Positions 43,390 through 52,769 of a stretch of 64,000 nt of DNA are shown here, piece after piece. Source of the stretch: an uncultured Prevotellaceae bacterium (lineage in GTDB: Bacteria; Bacteroidota; Bacteroidia; Bacteroidales; Bacteroidaceae). The first letter of the stretch is position 1. Each line of letters begins with the position of its first letter. The position numbers and the translations under genes are program-made. The DNA is taken from NCBI GenBank assembly GCA_900318685.1, contig ONLL01000011.1, positions 35,488-99,487 on the forward strand, given 5' to 3'. Under the pieces are notes generated by a model that worked only from the letters and a program-made list of their open reading frames with translations, searched no databases and had not been told where the DNA came from.

Positions 43390-44710
43390 TGAGAATAGCT
43401 TTTAAGGCAGTTTTATCATGATTGAACTCTCCCAGTCTGACAGTGACCAGCTGGTTGTCGAATTCAGGACGAGCATCGGAAGCCGCCAACTCCACGCGGA
43501 TATAATTGCGAGTGAAGCCATGCATTGCCTTCCCTCTGGTAGCTTTCTCCAAAAGGACTTCAGCCTCCTGACCTATATACTGTGCATAGAACGAGGTGGT
43601 TTTCTTATCGGAGAGATCCAGCAGCTGCTTACTTCGCAGCTTCTTGTCTTTTTCTGTCACGACGTACGGTATCTTTAGCGCTTGCGTGCCAGGACGTTCT
43701 GAATAGGGGAAAACATGTAGCTGAGTCACTGGCAGACGCTGCAGCAGCGAATAGGTCTCTTCGAAACACGCTGGTGTCTCTCCACGACAGCCCACCATCA
43801 CATCCACACCAATGAACGCCTGAGGCATCAGTTCCTTGATACGAAGAATCTTCTCAGCAAAAAGATGACTGTCGTAATGACGATGCATCAGCCGCAGCAC
43901 CTCATCGCTACCACTCTGTAGTGGAATGTGGAAATGAGGCATGAATGCACGGCTATTAGCACAATAACTGATCAGTTCATCGTCCAGTAGGTCTGGCTCC
44001 AGACTGCTGATGCGATATCGGCTGACACCTTCCACAGCATCGAGCGCTTTCACCAGATCAAGGAATCGCTCACCAGTCGTTTTTCCGAAGTCACCGATGT
44101 TCACGCCCGTCAGCACAATTTCCTTTCCACCTTCTGCTACTGCCTCTTCAGCCTGGCGTACCAGTGAGGCGATGGAAGGATTACGGCTGAAACCACGTGC
44201 ATAGGGTATGGTACAATAAGTACAGAAATAGTCGCAGCCATCCTGTACCTTCAGGAAGAAGCGCGTGCGATTACCGCGCGAACAGCTGGGCGCGAACGAA
44301 GTGATATCTTTCGTCTTCTGCGTATAGCGGCCTTTGCTCCTCGTCAGCCATGCATCACACAAAAACTGCACCAGCGAAGCTTTCTCGTTCGAACCAAGTA
44401 CCAAATCCACACCTTCGATATTGCTCACTGATTCCGACTCAAGCTGAGCATAGCAACCAGTAACAACGACAAAGGCACCCGGATGCTGACGCACCATGCG
44501 ATGAATGGCCTGGCGGCACTTATGGTCAGCCACGTCAGTCACTGAACAGGTGTTGATGAGGCAGAGGTCAGCCACCTCGCCTTTTTCCGCTGTGCGCACA
44601 CCCAAATCCTCCAGCATCTTGCCAAAGGTGGATGTCTCTGAGAAGTTGAGCTTACAGCCCAGAGTATAATAGGCTGCCGTCTTGCCCTGAAAGGCCGATG
44701 AATCGATCAT
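43382..44710 (-). CDS. mtaB: tRNA (N6-threonylcarbamoyladenosine(37)-C2)-methylthiotransferase
   Basis: 442 aa radical SAM methylthiotransferase. N-terminal MTTase cluster (TLGCKLNFSE, NTCSVTDVADHK, VTGCYAQ), radical SAM CDYFCTYCTIPYARG, and a TRAM domain at the C-terminus (VLLEKATRGKAMHGFTRNYIRV). It adds the methylthio group to t6A37. In operon with a glycosyltransferase. Confidence 0.92.
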   Translation of the reverse strand: MIDSSAFQGKTAAYYTLGCKLNFSETSTFGKMLEDLGVRTAEKGEVADLCLINTCSVTDVADHKCRQAIHRMVRQHPGAFVVVTGCYAQLESESVSNIEGVDLVLGSNEKASLVQFLCDAWLTRSKGRYTQKTKDITSFAPSCSRGNRTRFFLKVQDGCDYFCTYCTIPYARGFSRNPSIASLVRQAEEAVAEGGKEIVLTGVNIGDFGKTTGERFLDLVKALDAVEGVSRYRISSLEPDLLDDELISYCANSRAFMPHFHIPLQSGSDEVLRLMHRHYDSHLFAEKILRIKELMPQAFIGVDVMVGCRGETPACFEETYSLLQRLPVTQLHVFPYSERPGTQALKIPYVVTEKDKKLRSKQLLDLSDKKTTSFYAQYIGQEAEVLLEKATRGKAMHGFTRNYIRVELAASDARPEFDNQLVTVRLGEFNHDKTALKAILNG

Positions 44711-44737
44711 AATCTTGTGCGTTCGTCTTACAGGCTA

Positions 44738-44745
44738 CAAAGTTA
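44738..44745 (-). promoter_or_regulatory. -7 box of the mtaB operon
   Basis: Minus-strand TAACTTTG, 27 bp before the start codon. Confidence 0.6.
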
Positions 44746-44889
44746 CATCTTTTTATCCGAAAAAAAGCCAAAACACTGAACAAATATCAAGAGTTAAGAA
44801 AAGTATGTTTTTTTAACATTTGAAAAGTGACTGAATATCAACATATTACAAAAAAGTTACAGCAAAGGCTCAAAAAAAATCAAAAAAAA

Positions 44890-44904
44890 TGATACGTCGT
44901 ATCA
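44890..44904. promoter_or_regulatory. Palindromic operator candidate TGATACG-T-CGTATCA
   Basis: Perfect 7-bp arms flanked by runs of A on both sides, at the place of the -33 element (10 bp before the -7 box at 44915). This is a strong candidate repressor site for the Ala-rich lipoprotein gene; the regulator is unknown. Confidence 0.55.
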
Positions 44905-44914
44905 AAAAAATGTC

Positions 44915-44922
44915 TACCTTTG
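44915..44922 (+). promoter_or_regulatory. -7 box of the Ala-rich lipoprotein gene
   Basis: TACCTTTG; the ATG is at 44974. The usual TTTG -33 site is replaced by the palindrome at 44890-44904. Confidence 0.65.
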
Positions 44923-44973
44923 CACCGTTTTAATAAACTAATGATTGTTTTACAGATTTAAAAAAGCAAAGAA

Positions 44974-45327
44974 ATGAAAAAGATTGCATTTATGTTCGCA
45001 GCTGCTGCAATGTTTGTAGCTTGTGAGAAGGCTCCCCTGACCGCTACTCCGGAGCAGAAGGATTCTATCCTCAATGTTTTGAAGGCTGAGGCTCAGGCTA
45101 AGGCTGAGGCTATCGTTCCCGAGTTCGTTCTCGAGGAGGGTGCTGAGGCTATCGACTCTGCCGCTTGCATTGCTAAGGCTGAAGAGGCTAAGGCTGCCAT
45201 CATCGCTGCCGCTGACACTGCTAACGCAGAGTTCAAGGCTGCTTACGAGGCTGCTGTGAAGGCTTTCGAAGAGTCGCTGAACGCTCCCGCAGAGGCTGCT
45301 GAGGCTGCTGAGGAAGCCGCTGAGTAA
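44974..45327 (+). CDS. Ala/Glu-rich secreted lipoprotein
   Basis: 117 aa: lipoprotein signal with MFVACEK (lipidated Cys near residue 17), then a long helix rich in Ala, Glu and Lys, almost free of aromatics, with AEAAEAAEEAAE at the end. Codon use is strongly biased to GCT and GAG, as in abundant proteins. The shape suggests an abundant rod-like outer-membrane or periplasmic lipoprotein, by inference. No named family. Confidence 0.75.
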   Translation: MKKIAFMFAAAAMFVACEKAPLTATPEQKDSILNVLKAEAQAKAEAIVPEFVLEEGAEAIDSAACIAKAEEAKAAIIAAADTANAEFKAAYEAAVKAFEESLNAPAEAAEAAEEAAE

Positions 45328-45356
45328 TCTCTAGCGAACTGAATCACACAACAATG

Positions 45357-45394
45357 GATACTGCTGGGCGTTGAGTCCGGCAGTATTCTTTTTG
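45357..45394 (+). terminator. Rho-independent terminator
   Basis: Imperfect stem (ATACTGCTGG with CCGGCAGTAT, one wobble) followed by five T, 30 bp after the lipoprotein stop. Confidence 0.7.
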
Positions 45395-45448
45395 TATTCT
45401 CTTCACGCGACAGGCTAGCTCTTTTGCATGAAGATAGATGATAGCGGT

Positions 45449-46144
45449 TCAGCGAATGATGTCCAACAATTCCCCAAAATGCTCTATCTGCACCATTCGT
45501 CTGTGCTCAAAGTGCTCAGCATGCTCCAGCTGCCAAGTCACATGAAAAGGCACATAGACAGCCTGGCAGCCAATGGATAAGGCAGGAGCTATGTCGCTCT
45601 TCAACGAGTTGCCCACCATGAGCAGGGACTCTGGCTGCACATCAAGCCGACGGCACAAATTGCGAAACTCCACTTCGCCCTTGTCACTTGTAATCTCCAC
45701 ATGACAGAAATACTTCAGCAGCCCTGAGCGTTCCAGTTTGTGCTCCTGATCAAGCAGTTCACCTTTAGTAAAGACTACAAGCGGCTTTCCTCTGCGACTG
45801 AGTTCAGCCAAGGTTTCCTCCACCTCGGGCAGTGGTGTACATGGAAACTCCAACAAAGAGTAGCATAGTTGCAGAATCTCATTAATCTTGGCAGCAGGCA
45901 TCTCGAAACGGCTCACGCGCATAGCCGTCTCCAGCATTGACAATGTGAAAGCTTTAACGCCAAATCCCAACAGGCGCATGTTCTTACGTTCAGTGGAGAA
46001 CAGCTCCAAGGCAGCCGTCTCGCGATCTACCCAAGGTGTGAGCTCGTCATAGAGATTTTGCATGACCACCTCAAAATGTCCCTGACAATCCCACAATGTA
46101 TCGTCAGCATCAAATGCTATCACCCTTATCTTCTCAGTATTCAT
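45449..46144 (-). CDS. HAD-superfamily hydrolase
   Basis: 231 aa. HAD motif I FDADDTLWD with two Asp, motif II VVFTKGE, motif III/IV around MVGNSLKSDIAPALSIG. A phosphatase of a small metabolite, not further assignable. The gene follows the secreted protein gene upstream by 3 bp on the same strand. Confidence 0.85.
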   Translation of the reverse strand: MNTEKIRVIAFDADDTLWDCQGHFEVVMQNLYDELTPWVDRETAALELFSTERKNMRLLGFGVKAFTLSMLETAMRVSRFEMPAAKINEILQLCYSLLEFPCTPLPEVEETLAELSRRGKPLVVFTKGELLDQEHKLERSGLLKYFCHVEITSDKGEVEFRNLCRRLDVQPESLLMVGNSLKSDIAPALSIGCQAVYVPFHVTWQLEHAEHFEHRRMVQIEHFGELLDIIR

Positions 46145-46147
46145 CTC

Positions 46148-47344
46148 TCAATTGTCTTCGTATAATGTAAACATGGCAGGAAGATTCGACAATTCTATCT
46201 CTTTCTGCCTGTCAGCATCAGTATTATATTTGATATACCACGATGGCGGCAACTCTTTCCATGATGTCTGCTCTGACATATCTTCAGCACAGGATGTCAG
46301 TCTGAGTGTAGCTTCCATATTGGGGAATCCGCCACCCGTCTGTTCGTTGAATTCGCGATGCTGTTTGTCTTCACTGCCATCACGTATCACCATATATAGC
46401 TTGTACCTGACTTCTGCCGGATAGAAAGAGCCATCAGTCCGCTCACTATAGATTACATGGTAGTCGCGTGTCCACTGGTCGATGCTGTAGCCCATCAGAT
46501 GAGCGAAACCATAGAGGAAAGCATCAGTGCGCTCTTGGCGATTGGTTTTGGTGCCTGTAGAACGATGAGCCTCCTTGACCACGCAGCGTGTAGTGTCAAT
46601 CAAAAGCCATCCTCGATCATCCGGATTTCGTCCTTTCGAACGGAATCGCAGACGCACATCATCAGCCGAGCATCCTTCGCGCTCAACACTCTCGTAGAAC
46701 CTATGAGAGCGAATAAAGCTGTTGTCCAGCTCAGCCATGAAGTCCTCGTATAGCATACGGCGCAGGTTTGAAGTGTCTGTCAACTTTGTGGAGTCGGCAG
46801 CAATAATCAATGCCGTATCGACACAGACAGCATAACGCCTGTGCTCCTTGCTCTTCATTCGCAGGAAGCCTTCCATGCTAAGTCTATAAATATTGTTGCT
46901 GCTGATGCTTTGGGTGGAGTAAGCGAATCGTTCCTTCCCTGGGCTTGAGAAATACACGTCATCCTTCTTTCTCACTGCCTCTTTCAGTTTGCGCCGTATC
47001 CACTCAGGCTCCTCACTCGTCACAACCACCTCCGACATTATCTGATATTTAGGTTGAAGAAATATGGTATCTGGCAACGTACTAACGACAAGCTTGTCGT
47101 AGTTCAGATGCGACACAATGAGCTGCCGAAACGAAAATGTCACACGAGCCTGCCCCTGCTCATCACTGAGACATGAGTGGAAGTGGCCATTTTCTTTTGT
47201 GTATATAGAGGCATGTGCCACAGGCAGATGCGTATCTGCATCTGCCACTGTCACTGATCTGTAGTCTTGAGCCTTACTTATATAAAACCCATGTATCACT
47301 GCTATACACAGCAAGAAAAAACGACTGCTGAATGACACCTTCAT
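46148..47344 (-). CDS. Secreted carboxypeptidase-regulatory-like protein
   Basis: 398 aa from the ATG at 47344; the upstream ATG at 47383 is before the -7 box at 47361. Signal peptide ends ISKAQ, followed by a CarboxypepD-regulatory-like domain (about 22-100, SVTVADADTHLPVAHASIYT). A long C-terminal part of unknown function has repeated basic and aromatic residues. No function is assigned. The HAD gene follows. Confidence 0.6.
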   Translation of the reverse strand: MKVSFSSRFFLLCIAVIHGFYISKAQDYRSVTVADADTHLPVAHASIYTKENGHFHSCLSDEQGQARVTFSFRQLIVSHLNYDKLVVSTLPDTIFLQPKYQIMSEVVVTSEEPEWIRRKLKEAVRKKDDVYFSSPGKERFAYSTQSISSNNIYRLSMEGFLRMKSKEHRRYAVCVDTALIIAADSTKLTDTSNLRRMLYEDFMAELDNSFIRSHRFYESVEREGCSADDVRLRFRSKGRNPDDRGWLLIDTTRCVVKEAHRSTGTKTNRQERTDAFLYGFAHLMGYSIDQWTRDYHVIYSERTDGSFYPAEVRYKLYMVIRDGSEDKQHREFNEQTGGGFPNMEATLRLTSCAEDMSEQTSWKELPPSWYIKYNTDADRQKEIELSNLPAMFTLYEDN

Positions 47345-47360
47345 ATTCTTTTTTAGCCTG

Positions 47361-47368
47361 CAAAAATA
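47361..47368 (-). promoter_or_regulatory. -7 box of the secreted protein/HAD unit
   Basis: Minus-strand TATTTTTG, 16 bp before the ATG at 47344; this fixes the start choice. Confidence 0.65.
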
Positions 47369-47455
47369 GTGATTATTATTCAATCATGCAACATCCCACC
47401 CTTTAAAAAACGCTAAATAATCTGCAAATCCCTTTGCCGTCTCGATGAATTGTTA

Positions 47456-47463
47456 TAAATTTG
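47456..47463 (+). promoter_or_regulatory. -7 box of yifB
   Basis: TAAATTTG with TTTG at 47433-47436, spacing 19 bp; ATG at 47487. Confidence 0.65.
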
Positions 47464-47486
47464 CCAAAGAAACTTAAACCACCACT

Positions 47487-49034
47487 ATGTTAGTAAAAAC
47501 ATATAGTGCAGCTGTGACGGGCCTAGAGGCCATTACCGTCACCATAGAGATCAGCATGACACGAGGCAACTTGCGCCATCTCTCCGGGCTTGCCGACGGC
47601 GCAGTCAAGGAAAGCTACGACCGTATCAAGGCAGCAATGGAAAACAATGGTTACAAGATGCCCATAGCTGAGCTCACTATCAACATGTCGCCTGCCGACC
47701 TCAAGAAAGAGGGCAGCGGCTATGACCTGCCTATGGCCATCGGCATACTTGCCTCAACCAACAAGGTGGAAGCCGCCCTCTTGAATCAATATATGCTTGT
47801 AGGCGAGCTGGGCCTTGACGGCAAGCTGCAGCCTGTTCGTGGAGTGCTGCCCGTAGCCATCAGAGCCAGAGCCGAGAAGTTCAAAGGACTGATCGTACCT
47901 CAGCAGAACGTGCGCGAGGCGGCAGTGGTAAACAATCTCGAAGTCTATGGCATGAACTCCCTGCTTGATGTCATCATGTTCTTCAATGGCCAGCAGACCT
48001 ACGATCCTACTATCATCGATACTCGTAAGGAGTTCTATGAGCACCAGTATTGCTTCGACCTGGACTATGCCGATGTTCGCGGACAGGAAAGCGTAAAGCG
48101 AGCACTGGAAGTAGCTGCTGCAGGAGGACACAATCTGATCATGATTGGTCCGCCAGGATCAGGAAAATCGATGATGGCAAAGCGCCTTCCATCCATTCTA
48201 CCTCCATTAACGCTATCGGAGAGTCTGGAAACGACTCAGATTCATTCGGTTGCTGGCAAGCTGAAGAAGGGCACATCGCTCATCTCTCAGCGTCCCTTCC
48301 GCTCGCCCCATCACTCCATCTCACAAGTAGCACTTTGCGGAGGTGGAGGCAACCCACAGCCTGGTGAAATTTCTATGGCCCACAACGGAGTGCTTTTCCT
48401 TGACGAGTTACCAGAGTTCAACCGCTCTGTTCTGGAAGTGCTGCGACAGCCACTGGAAGACCGTCATATCACCATCAGCCGGGCTAATTACTCTGTCGAT
48501 TATCCTGCATCGTTCATGTTCGTGGCATCCATGAATCCGTGTCCCTGCGGCTACTTTGGCGATCCCACCCATACCTGTGTCTGCACCCCTGGTCAGATAC
48601 AGCGTTACATGAACAAGATTAGCGGTCCCCTACTCGACCGCATCGACATCCACTGCGAGTTGCAGGCAGTGCCATTCTCTGACCTGTCGAAAATGGCCCC
48701 TGGCGAACCTTCGGCTGCCATACGCGAACGGGTGATCAAGGCTAGACAAATCCAAGAGGTTCGCTTCAAGGATCATAAAGGAATTCATTGCAACGCTCAG
48801 ATGACAGAGCGAATGCTTCACGAGTTTGCAGAGCCAGATGCTGCGTCAATGGAGATGCTCCGTATGGCGATGGAACGCCTGAAGCTCTCAGCTCGTGCCT
48901 ACAGCCGCATCCTGAAGGTGGCAAGAACGATAGCTGACTTGGATAATTCTGAGAAAGTACAATCACAGCATATTGCCGAAGCTATCGGATATCGTAACCT
49001 CGACAGAGGCGACTGGGCAGAGCGAGGAGTGTGA
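47487..49034 (+). CDS. YifB/ComM-family Mg-chelatase-like AAA ATPase
   Basis: 515 aa. ChlI-like N-terminal domain (1-170), Walker A MIGPPGSGKS, Walker B NGVLFLDELPEFN, and a C-terminal Mg-chelatase domain. ComM-type proteins promote branch migration during natural transformation; in Bacteroidetes the role is not always known. Single gene with its own promoter. Confidence 0.93.
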   Translation: MLVKTYSAAVTGLEAITVTIEISMTRGNLRHLSGLADGAVKESYDRIKAAMENNGYKMPIAELTINMSPADLKKEGSGYDLPMAIGILASTNKVEAALLNQYMLVGELGLDGKLQPVRGVLPVAIRARAEKFKGLIVPQQNVREAAVVNNLEVYGMNSLLDVIMFFNGQQTYDPTIIDTRKEFYEHQYCFDLDYADVRGQESVKRALEVAAAGGHNLIMIGPPGSGKSMMAKRLPSILPPLTLSESLETTQIHSVAGKLKKGTSLISQRPFRSPHHSISQVALCGGGGNPQPGEISMAHNGVLFLDELPEFNRSVLEVLRQPLEDRHITISRANYSVDYPASFMFVASMNPCPCGYFGDPTHTCVCTPGQIQRYMNKISGPLLDRIDIHCELQAVPFSDLSKMAPGEPSAAIRERVIKARQIQEVRFKDHKGIHCNAQMTERMLHEFAEPDAASMEMLRMAMERLKLSARAYSRILKVARTIADLDNSEKVQSQHIAEAIGYRNLDRGDWAERGV

Positions 49035-49083
49035 ATTGAAATATTTTTCTTCCTAAAAATTTTGCCATTTCACTTTTTTTCCT

Positions 49084-49091
49084 TAATTTTG
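49084..49091 (+). promoter_or_regulatory. -7 box of the first secreted paralog
   Basis: TAATTTTG; candidate starts follow at 49115, 49136 and 49142. Confidence 0.55.
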
Positions 49092-49135
49092 CAGCGTATT
49101 GTAGATACTCACCTATGACAGCAGCTACTGAAGTT

Positions 49136-50239
49136 ATGAATATGCGCATTCTAGCATTTATCACAGCAATCTGTGCCCTCATTACCATTCCCATTGGAAT
49201 GAAGGCTCAGCAAGGCAAGGCGCTGCTCATCAATGTCAGGTCAGGACTCTTCCTGGGTGCAGGCAACAATGGGGGTACACGCGCATCGCTGCTTCCCTAT
49301 TCCGAGTATCAGACCCTGCATCAAAATGGCAGTACCTACTCCCTGGAGACACAAGTGGGCAACGGCGGCAACAACTTTTACTTCGACGGTGACTACATGG
49401 ACGGCCAGCCCACTAACCTCACCATCACCAACAAGGGGAATGGCTACAGCACCATAGCCTCAGGCAGTAACTATTTCGGCTACTCTTCGACTGCAGGCTC
49501 CTATCAGGGTTCATACATCTTAGGCAAGAATCTCAATGCCAGCAATAACGGTGCACTCTGGGAGATTGTGTTCCAAAGCGATTTCTACAACCATCTTAGT
49601 GAGGCAACTATGGACTACCCTGTCGACGCTACATTCCTCATTCTCAACCCTAACTTCGGGCGCAACAATCGCAATACTAACGCCTGGACCATTGAGGCCA
49701 ACAATCACAACCTGTGTGGAGGCAGCAACGACAATAAATGCGCTGAGTCGTGGTGCTCGGCTTTCACGCTCTCGCAGACCCTGAACAAAGTCATGAGCTA
49801 CGTCCCCAACGGCATCTACTGTCTGACGGCCCAGGCAGCCCTGACGGACTATACCAACAAATACGACGGTGCTGAATACCCTGTAATCTTTGCCAATGAA
49901 GAGTCGTCGCCCTTCAGGAATATGGAAGGCAGCGACATCGGCTCGAACATGAGCAAGCTCTCGACAGCCTTCGCCGACGGCAAGTACCAGATAGAGCCCA
50001 TCTTCTTTGATGTCACTGACGGAAAGATCACCATCGGAGCTCGCGGCACACGTATCGACACCTGGTGCACCTGGGACAACTTCCGCCTGACCTATTATGG
50101 CAAGAGCACATATACGGGCATCCACGACCACCAGAGGCCGTCGCAGCCCGATGGCCGCATCTTCAACCTCAGAGGTCAGCAGGTGCATAGCCCAACGAAG
50201 GGGATCTATATCATCAACGGGAAGAAAGTGGCTTACTAG
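49136..50239 (+). CDS. Secreted two-domain protein with sorting-like tail (paralog of next gene)
   Basis: 367 aa from the ATG at 49136, whose first 24 residues are a good signal peptide ending MKAQ; the ATG at 49115 would add seven polar residues. Two beta domains: one (about 27-150) with LFLGAGNNGGTR, the second (about 165-325) with WTIEANNHNLCGG, CAESWCSAFTLSQ, DGKYQIEPIF and WDNFRLTYYG. The last 30 residues (IFNLRGQQVHSPTKGIYI then NGKKV) are the sorting-like tail. Aligned with the next gene, both share the second domain and the N-terminal one. Function unknown. Confidence 0.75.
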   Translation: MNMRILAFITAICALITIPIGMKAQQGKALLINVRSGLFLGAGNNGGTRASLLPYSEYQTLHQNGSTYSLETQVGNGGNNFYFDGDYMDGQPTNLTITNKGNGYSTIASGSNYFGYSSTAGSYQGSYILGKNLNASNNGALWEIVFQSDFYNHLSEATMDYPVDATFLILNPNFGRNNRNTNAWTIEANNHNLCGGSNDNKCAESWCSAFTLSQTLNKVMSYVPNGIYCLTAQAALTDYTNKYDGAEYPVIFANEESSPFRNMEGSDIGSNMSKLSTAFADGKYQIEPIFFDVTDGKITIGARGTRIDTWCTWDNFRLTYYGKSTYTGIHDHQRPSQPDGRIFNLRGQQVHSPTKGIYIINGKKVAY

Positions 50240-50312
50240 CCTCCCTCCTTTATATAATAATGTACGCATAAACATCATTCAACCTTATTATTAACTTAAA
50301 CAAAAAAACAAA

Positions 50313-52274
50313 ATGAAGAAAAATTTACTTAAATCAATGCTCGTGGTCGGCATGCTGGCCTTGGGTATGAATGTGCAGGCAGACATTCCTGTCGGAAATG
50401 TCTACTTTAAGAACATCAGCACAGGAAAATTCCTTGCAGGTGGTCATAGTTGGGGCACACGCGCAATTGTAAACGAAGTTGGACTTGACTTTACCGTAAC
50501 AGCAGGTGAAGGAGTCTACACACTTGATTCAAGGGTTGCAAACAACTCTACTGACCATTTCCTGGGAGATAATCTCTTCATTGATGCAGGCTCATTCGGC
50601 TGGACGATAACTGAAGCCAGTGATTATGTCACAATCAGCAACAGCAAAGGCTATTTAGTGGTAGACGCTAATGACGAAATCGTACAAGTAACAGATGTAA
50701 CAGATGCTGCAAAATGGAAGATGATACCCGCCGAGACTGAAGAGGCTACTCGTCTGGAGGCATTGAAGGCTGCCCTGAGTGCAGCTACCGCATCAAGTCC
50801 TGTTAATGCTACAGGGCTTATCAAGTGTCCTCAGTTCAATCGTAACGACACCCGTAACGATGTAGCATGGTCGATGGAAGCTGGCAACAAGAACCTTAAA
50901 GGAGGTGGAGACAACGGCAATGGCTGTGCAGAGTCTTATCATTCAACGTTCACCCTCAGCCAGGTTTTGGCAAATGCTCCAAAGGGCATTTACAAAATGA
51001 CAGCTCAGGGCTTCTATCGCCAAGACGGTTCAGACAATGACAATCTGCCAGTATTCTATGCCAATGACAAAACTATGGTATTCCCACTCAGGACTGGTTC
51101 GGAGAACAGCATGGCAGCTGCAGGTGCATCATTCATGGAAGGCAAGTACGAAATTGAGCCTATCTTTGTAGAAGTGACTGCCGATGGAGAACTGACTATT
51201 GGTGCAAAACTGGAAGTTAACACAACTCTGTGGTGCATCTGGGACAACTTCCAACTGACTTACTTTGGTGCTGATGCTACCATCGACCAAGTTATGAATG
51301 CCGCTATTCTGGATGAATTGCAGAATCTTCGCGCCAAAGCTCAGGAGCTGCTCCCGAAGGTTGCTATTGAGAGTGTGAAGGCTGAGTTGCAAGAAGCACT
51401 GAATTCTACAGAGGATGTCAGCGGAGCAGATGAAATCAATGCTGCCATTGCTTTGCTGAAAGAAGCTGTGAACAAGGCTGAGGCCTATATTGAAGCAGAA
51501 ACAAAGTTTGCCAACATGAAAGAGCTCATCGAGAAGACCAATTTCTACACAGAGCAAGCTCTTGAAGAATACTACACAAAATGGTATGAAAAGTATCAGG
51601 CTGGCACTCTGACCTCTGAGGAAGCGAAGGCCTTGCAGGATCCTAACGTCCTTACAGGCTGGCACGATCCCATCACCTGCGATAATTTCCTGCTCAGCGT
51701 CTGGGATACCAATCCTGACTTTAACGAAGCTCCATACTACATCAACACTTGGAGTGTCGAGGGTGATAACGACGGAACCGGCTTCCACGTACCTTTCTTC
51801 GAGTATTGGACAGCTGACGCTAATGTCTTGGCAGCTCGCACTTTGACTGGAACACTGGAGAATATTCCTGAGGGCATCTATGACGTCAAGGCTTGGGTAC
51901 GCGTTCGCACATCCAATGGTAAGGGTGATCCTACTGGTATTACCATGCAAGTCGGTGATGGCGACCCCATCAATGTCTCCGCAGGCCAGCAAGTTGGCAC
52001 ATCTCAGTTCTACCTCAACGAGTTTGTCGCTCAGGGTAAAGTTACTGAGGACGGAGTCCTGAAAGTCAAGTTCATTGTTGCTGAAGACAACACCATCAGC
52101 TGGTTGTCGTTCAAGAACGTATGGTACGAGCTCAATGATGTTGCTACCGCCATCCAGACTGTCAACAGCGATGCTAAGCACAGCGATGCTATCTTCAACC
52201 TCAACGGACAGCAGGTGGAGAAGGCTGTGAAGGGTCTCTACATCATGAATGGCAAGAAAGTGCTGGTGAAGTAA
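50313..52274 (+). CDS. Secreted multidomain protein, paralog of the previous gene
   Basis: 653 aa. Signal peptide ends NVQA, followed by an N-terminal domain (about 25-145, KFLAGGHSWGTRA) and a second domain (about 165-330) matching the previous protein (WSMEAGNKNLKGG, CAESYHSTFTLSQ, GKYEIEPIF, WDNFQLTYFG). Next are a helical linker (about 335-455), a further galactose-binding-like domain (about 460-615) and the shared tail (IFNLNGQQVEKAVKGLYI then NGKKVLVK). This paralog has extra modules. The pair may be a duplication; carbohydrate binding is an inference. Confidence 0.75.
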   Translation: MKKNLLKSMLVVGMLALGMNVQADIPVGNVYFKNISTGKFLAGGHSWGTRAIVNEVGLDFTVTAGEGVYTLDSRVANNSTDHFLGDNLFIDAGSFGWTITEASDYVTISNSKGYLVVDANDEIVQVTDVTDAAKWKMIPAETEEATRLEALKAALSAATASSPVNATGLIKCPQFNRNDTRNDVAWSMEAGNKNLKGGGDNGNGCAESYHSTFTLSQVLANAPKGIYKMTAQGFYRQDGSDNDNLPVFYANDKTMVFPLRTGSENSMAAAGASFMEGKYEIEPIFVEVTADGELTIGAKLEVNTTLWCIWDNFQLTYFGADATIDQVMNAAILDELQNLRAKAQELLPKVAIESVKAELQEALNSTEDVSGADEINAAIALLKEAVNKAEAYIEAETKFANMKELIEKTNFYTEQALEEYYTKWYEKYQAGTLTSEEAKALQDPNVLTGWHDPITCDNFLLSVWDTNPDFNEAPYYINTWSVEGDNDGTGFHVPFFEYWTADANVLAARTLTGTLENIPEGIYDVKAWVRVRTSNGKGDPTGITMQVGDGDPINVSAGQQVGTSQFYLNEFVAQGKVTEDGVLKVKFIVAEDNTISWLSFKNVWYELNDVATAIQTVNSDAKHSDAIFNLNGQQVEKAVKGLYIMNGKKVLVK

Positions 52275-52299
52275 GAATCTTTTGGCTGAACGTATAACG

Positions 52300-52338
52300 A
52301 CTGGTTCCTGTGGGGCTTCCCACGGGAATCAGTTTTTT
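52300..52338 (+). terminator. Rho-independent terminator
   Basis: 15-bp stem with two GU wobbles, loop GCTT and six T, 26 bp after the stop codon. Confidence 0.9.
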
Positions 52339-52439
52339 CATGCTTTGATATTGCTAGCAGCCCTATTTGTTGGTCAAAGGGACGCACTTGGGACTGCTTA
52401 GTATGGGCCCTAGAGAACGAAAGGCGATGAGTTGATGAA

Positions 52440-52524
52440 GTAAAACAAGTTGTTTTACCTTCGAAAGTGGCCGACTTTGGTATGCAAAACCTATGACTTT
52501 GAAAGGTAAAACAAGTTGTTTTAC
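52440..52524. repeat. Two identical 19-bp hairpins GTAAAACA-AGT-TGTTTTAC
   Basis: Copies at 52440-52458 and 52506-52524, each with 8-bp perfect arms. They lie in the gene-free stretch between the secreted protein and argR; no other structure in that 400 bp is recognised. Confidence 0.85.
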
Positions 52525-52732
52525 TTTAACGGAAGGCCTACTAGCATTCGGAAAGTCCTGAATGGGCATCTGGAAGACGGGCTTTGAAGATGCTGCAAAT
52601 GGGCGTGTTTGCTTGTCACGGAAGGAGACTCTGCAGGGGAACGGCTACGGCATTGATATTGCTGAGCAGAAATTTTGCATCATGAAAGCGAAAAAATATG
52701 CATAAACATTTGGTGATATGCAAAAAAAGCAG

Positions 52733-52740
52733 TACTTTTG
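52733..52740 (+). promoter_or_regulatory. -7 box of the arginine operon with flanking ATATGCA repeats
   Basis: TACTTTTG with TTTG at 52709-52712, spacing 20 bp. Two ATATGCA copies (52696-52702 and 52716-52722, 20 bp apart) flank the -33 element and could be ArgR half-sites. Confidence 0.7.
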
Positions 52741-52769
52741 CAGCTCAATTCTGAATAAATATACCAAAC

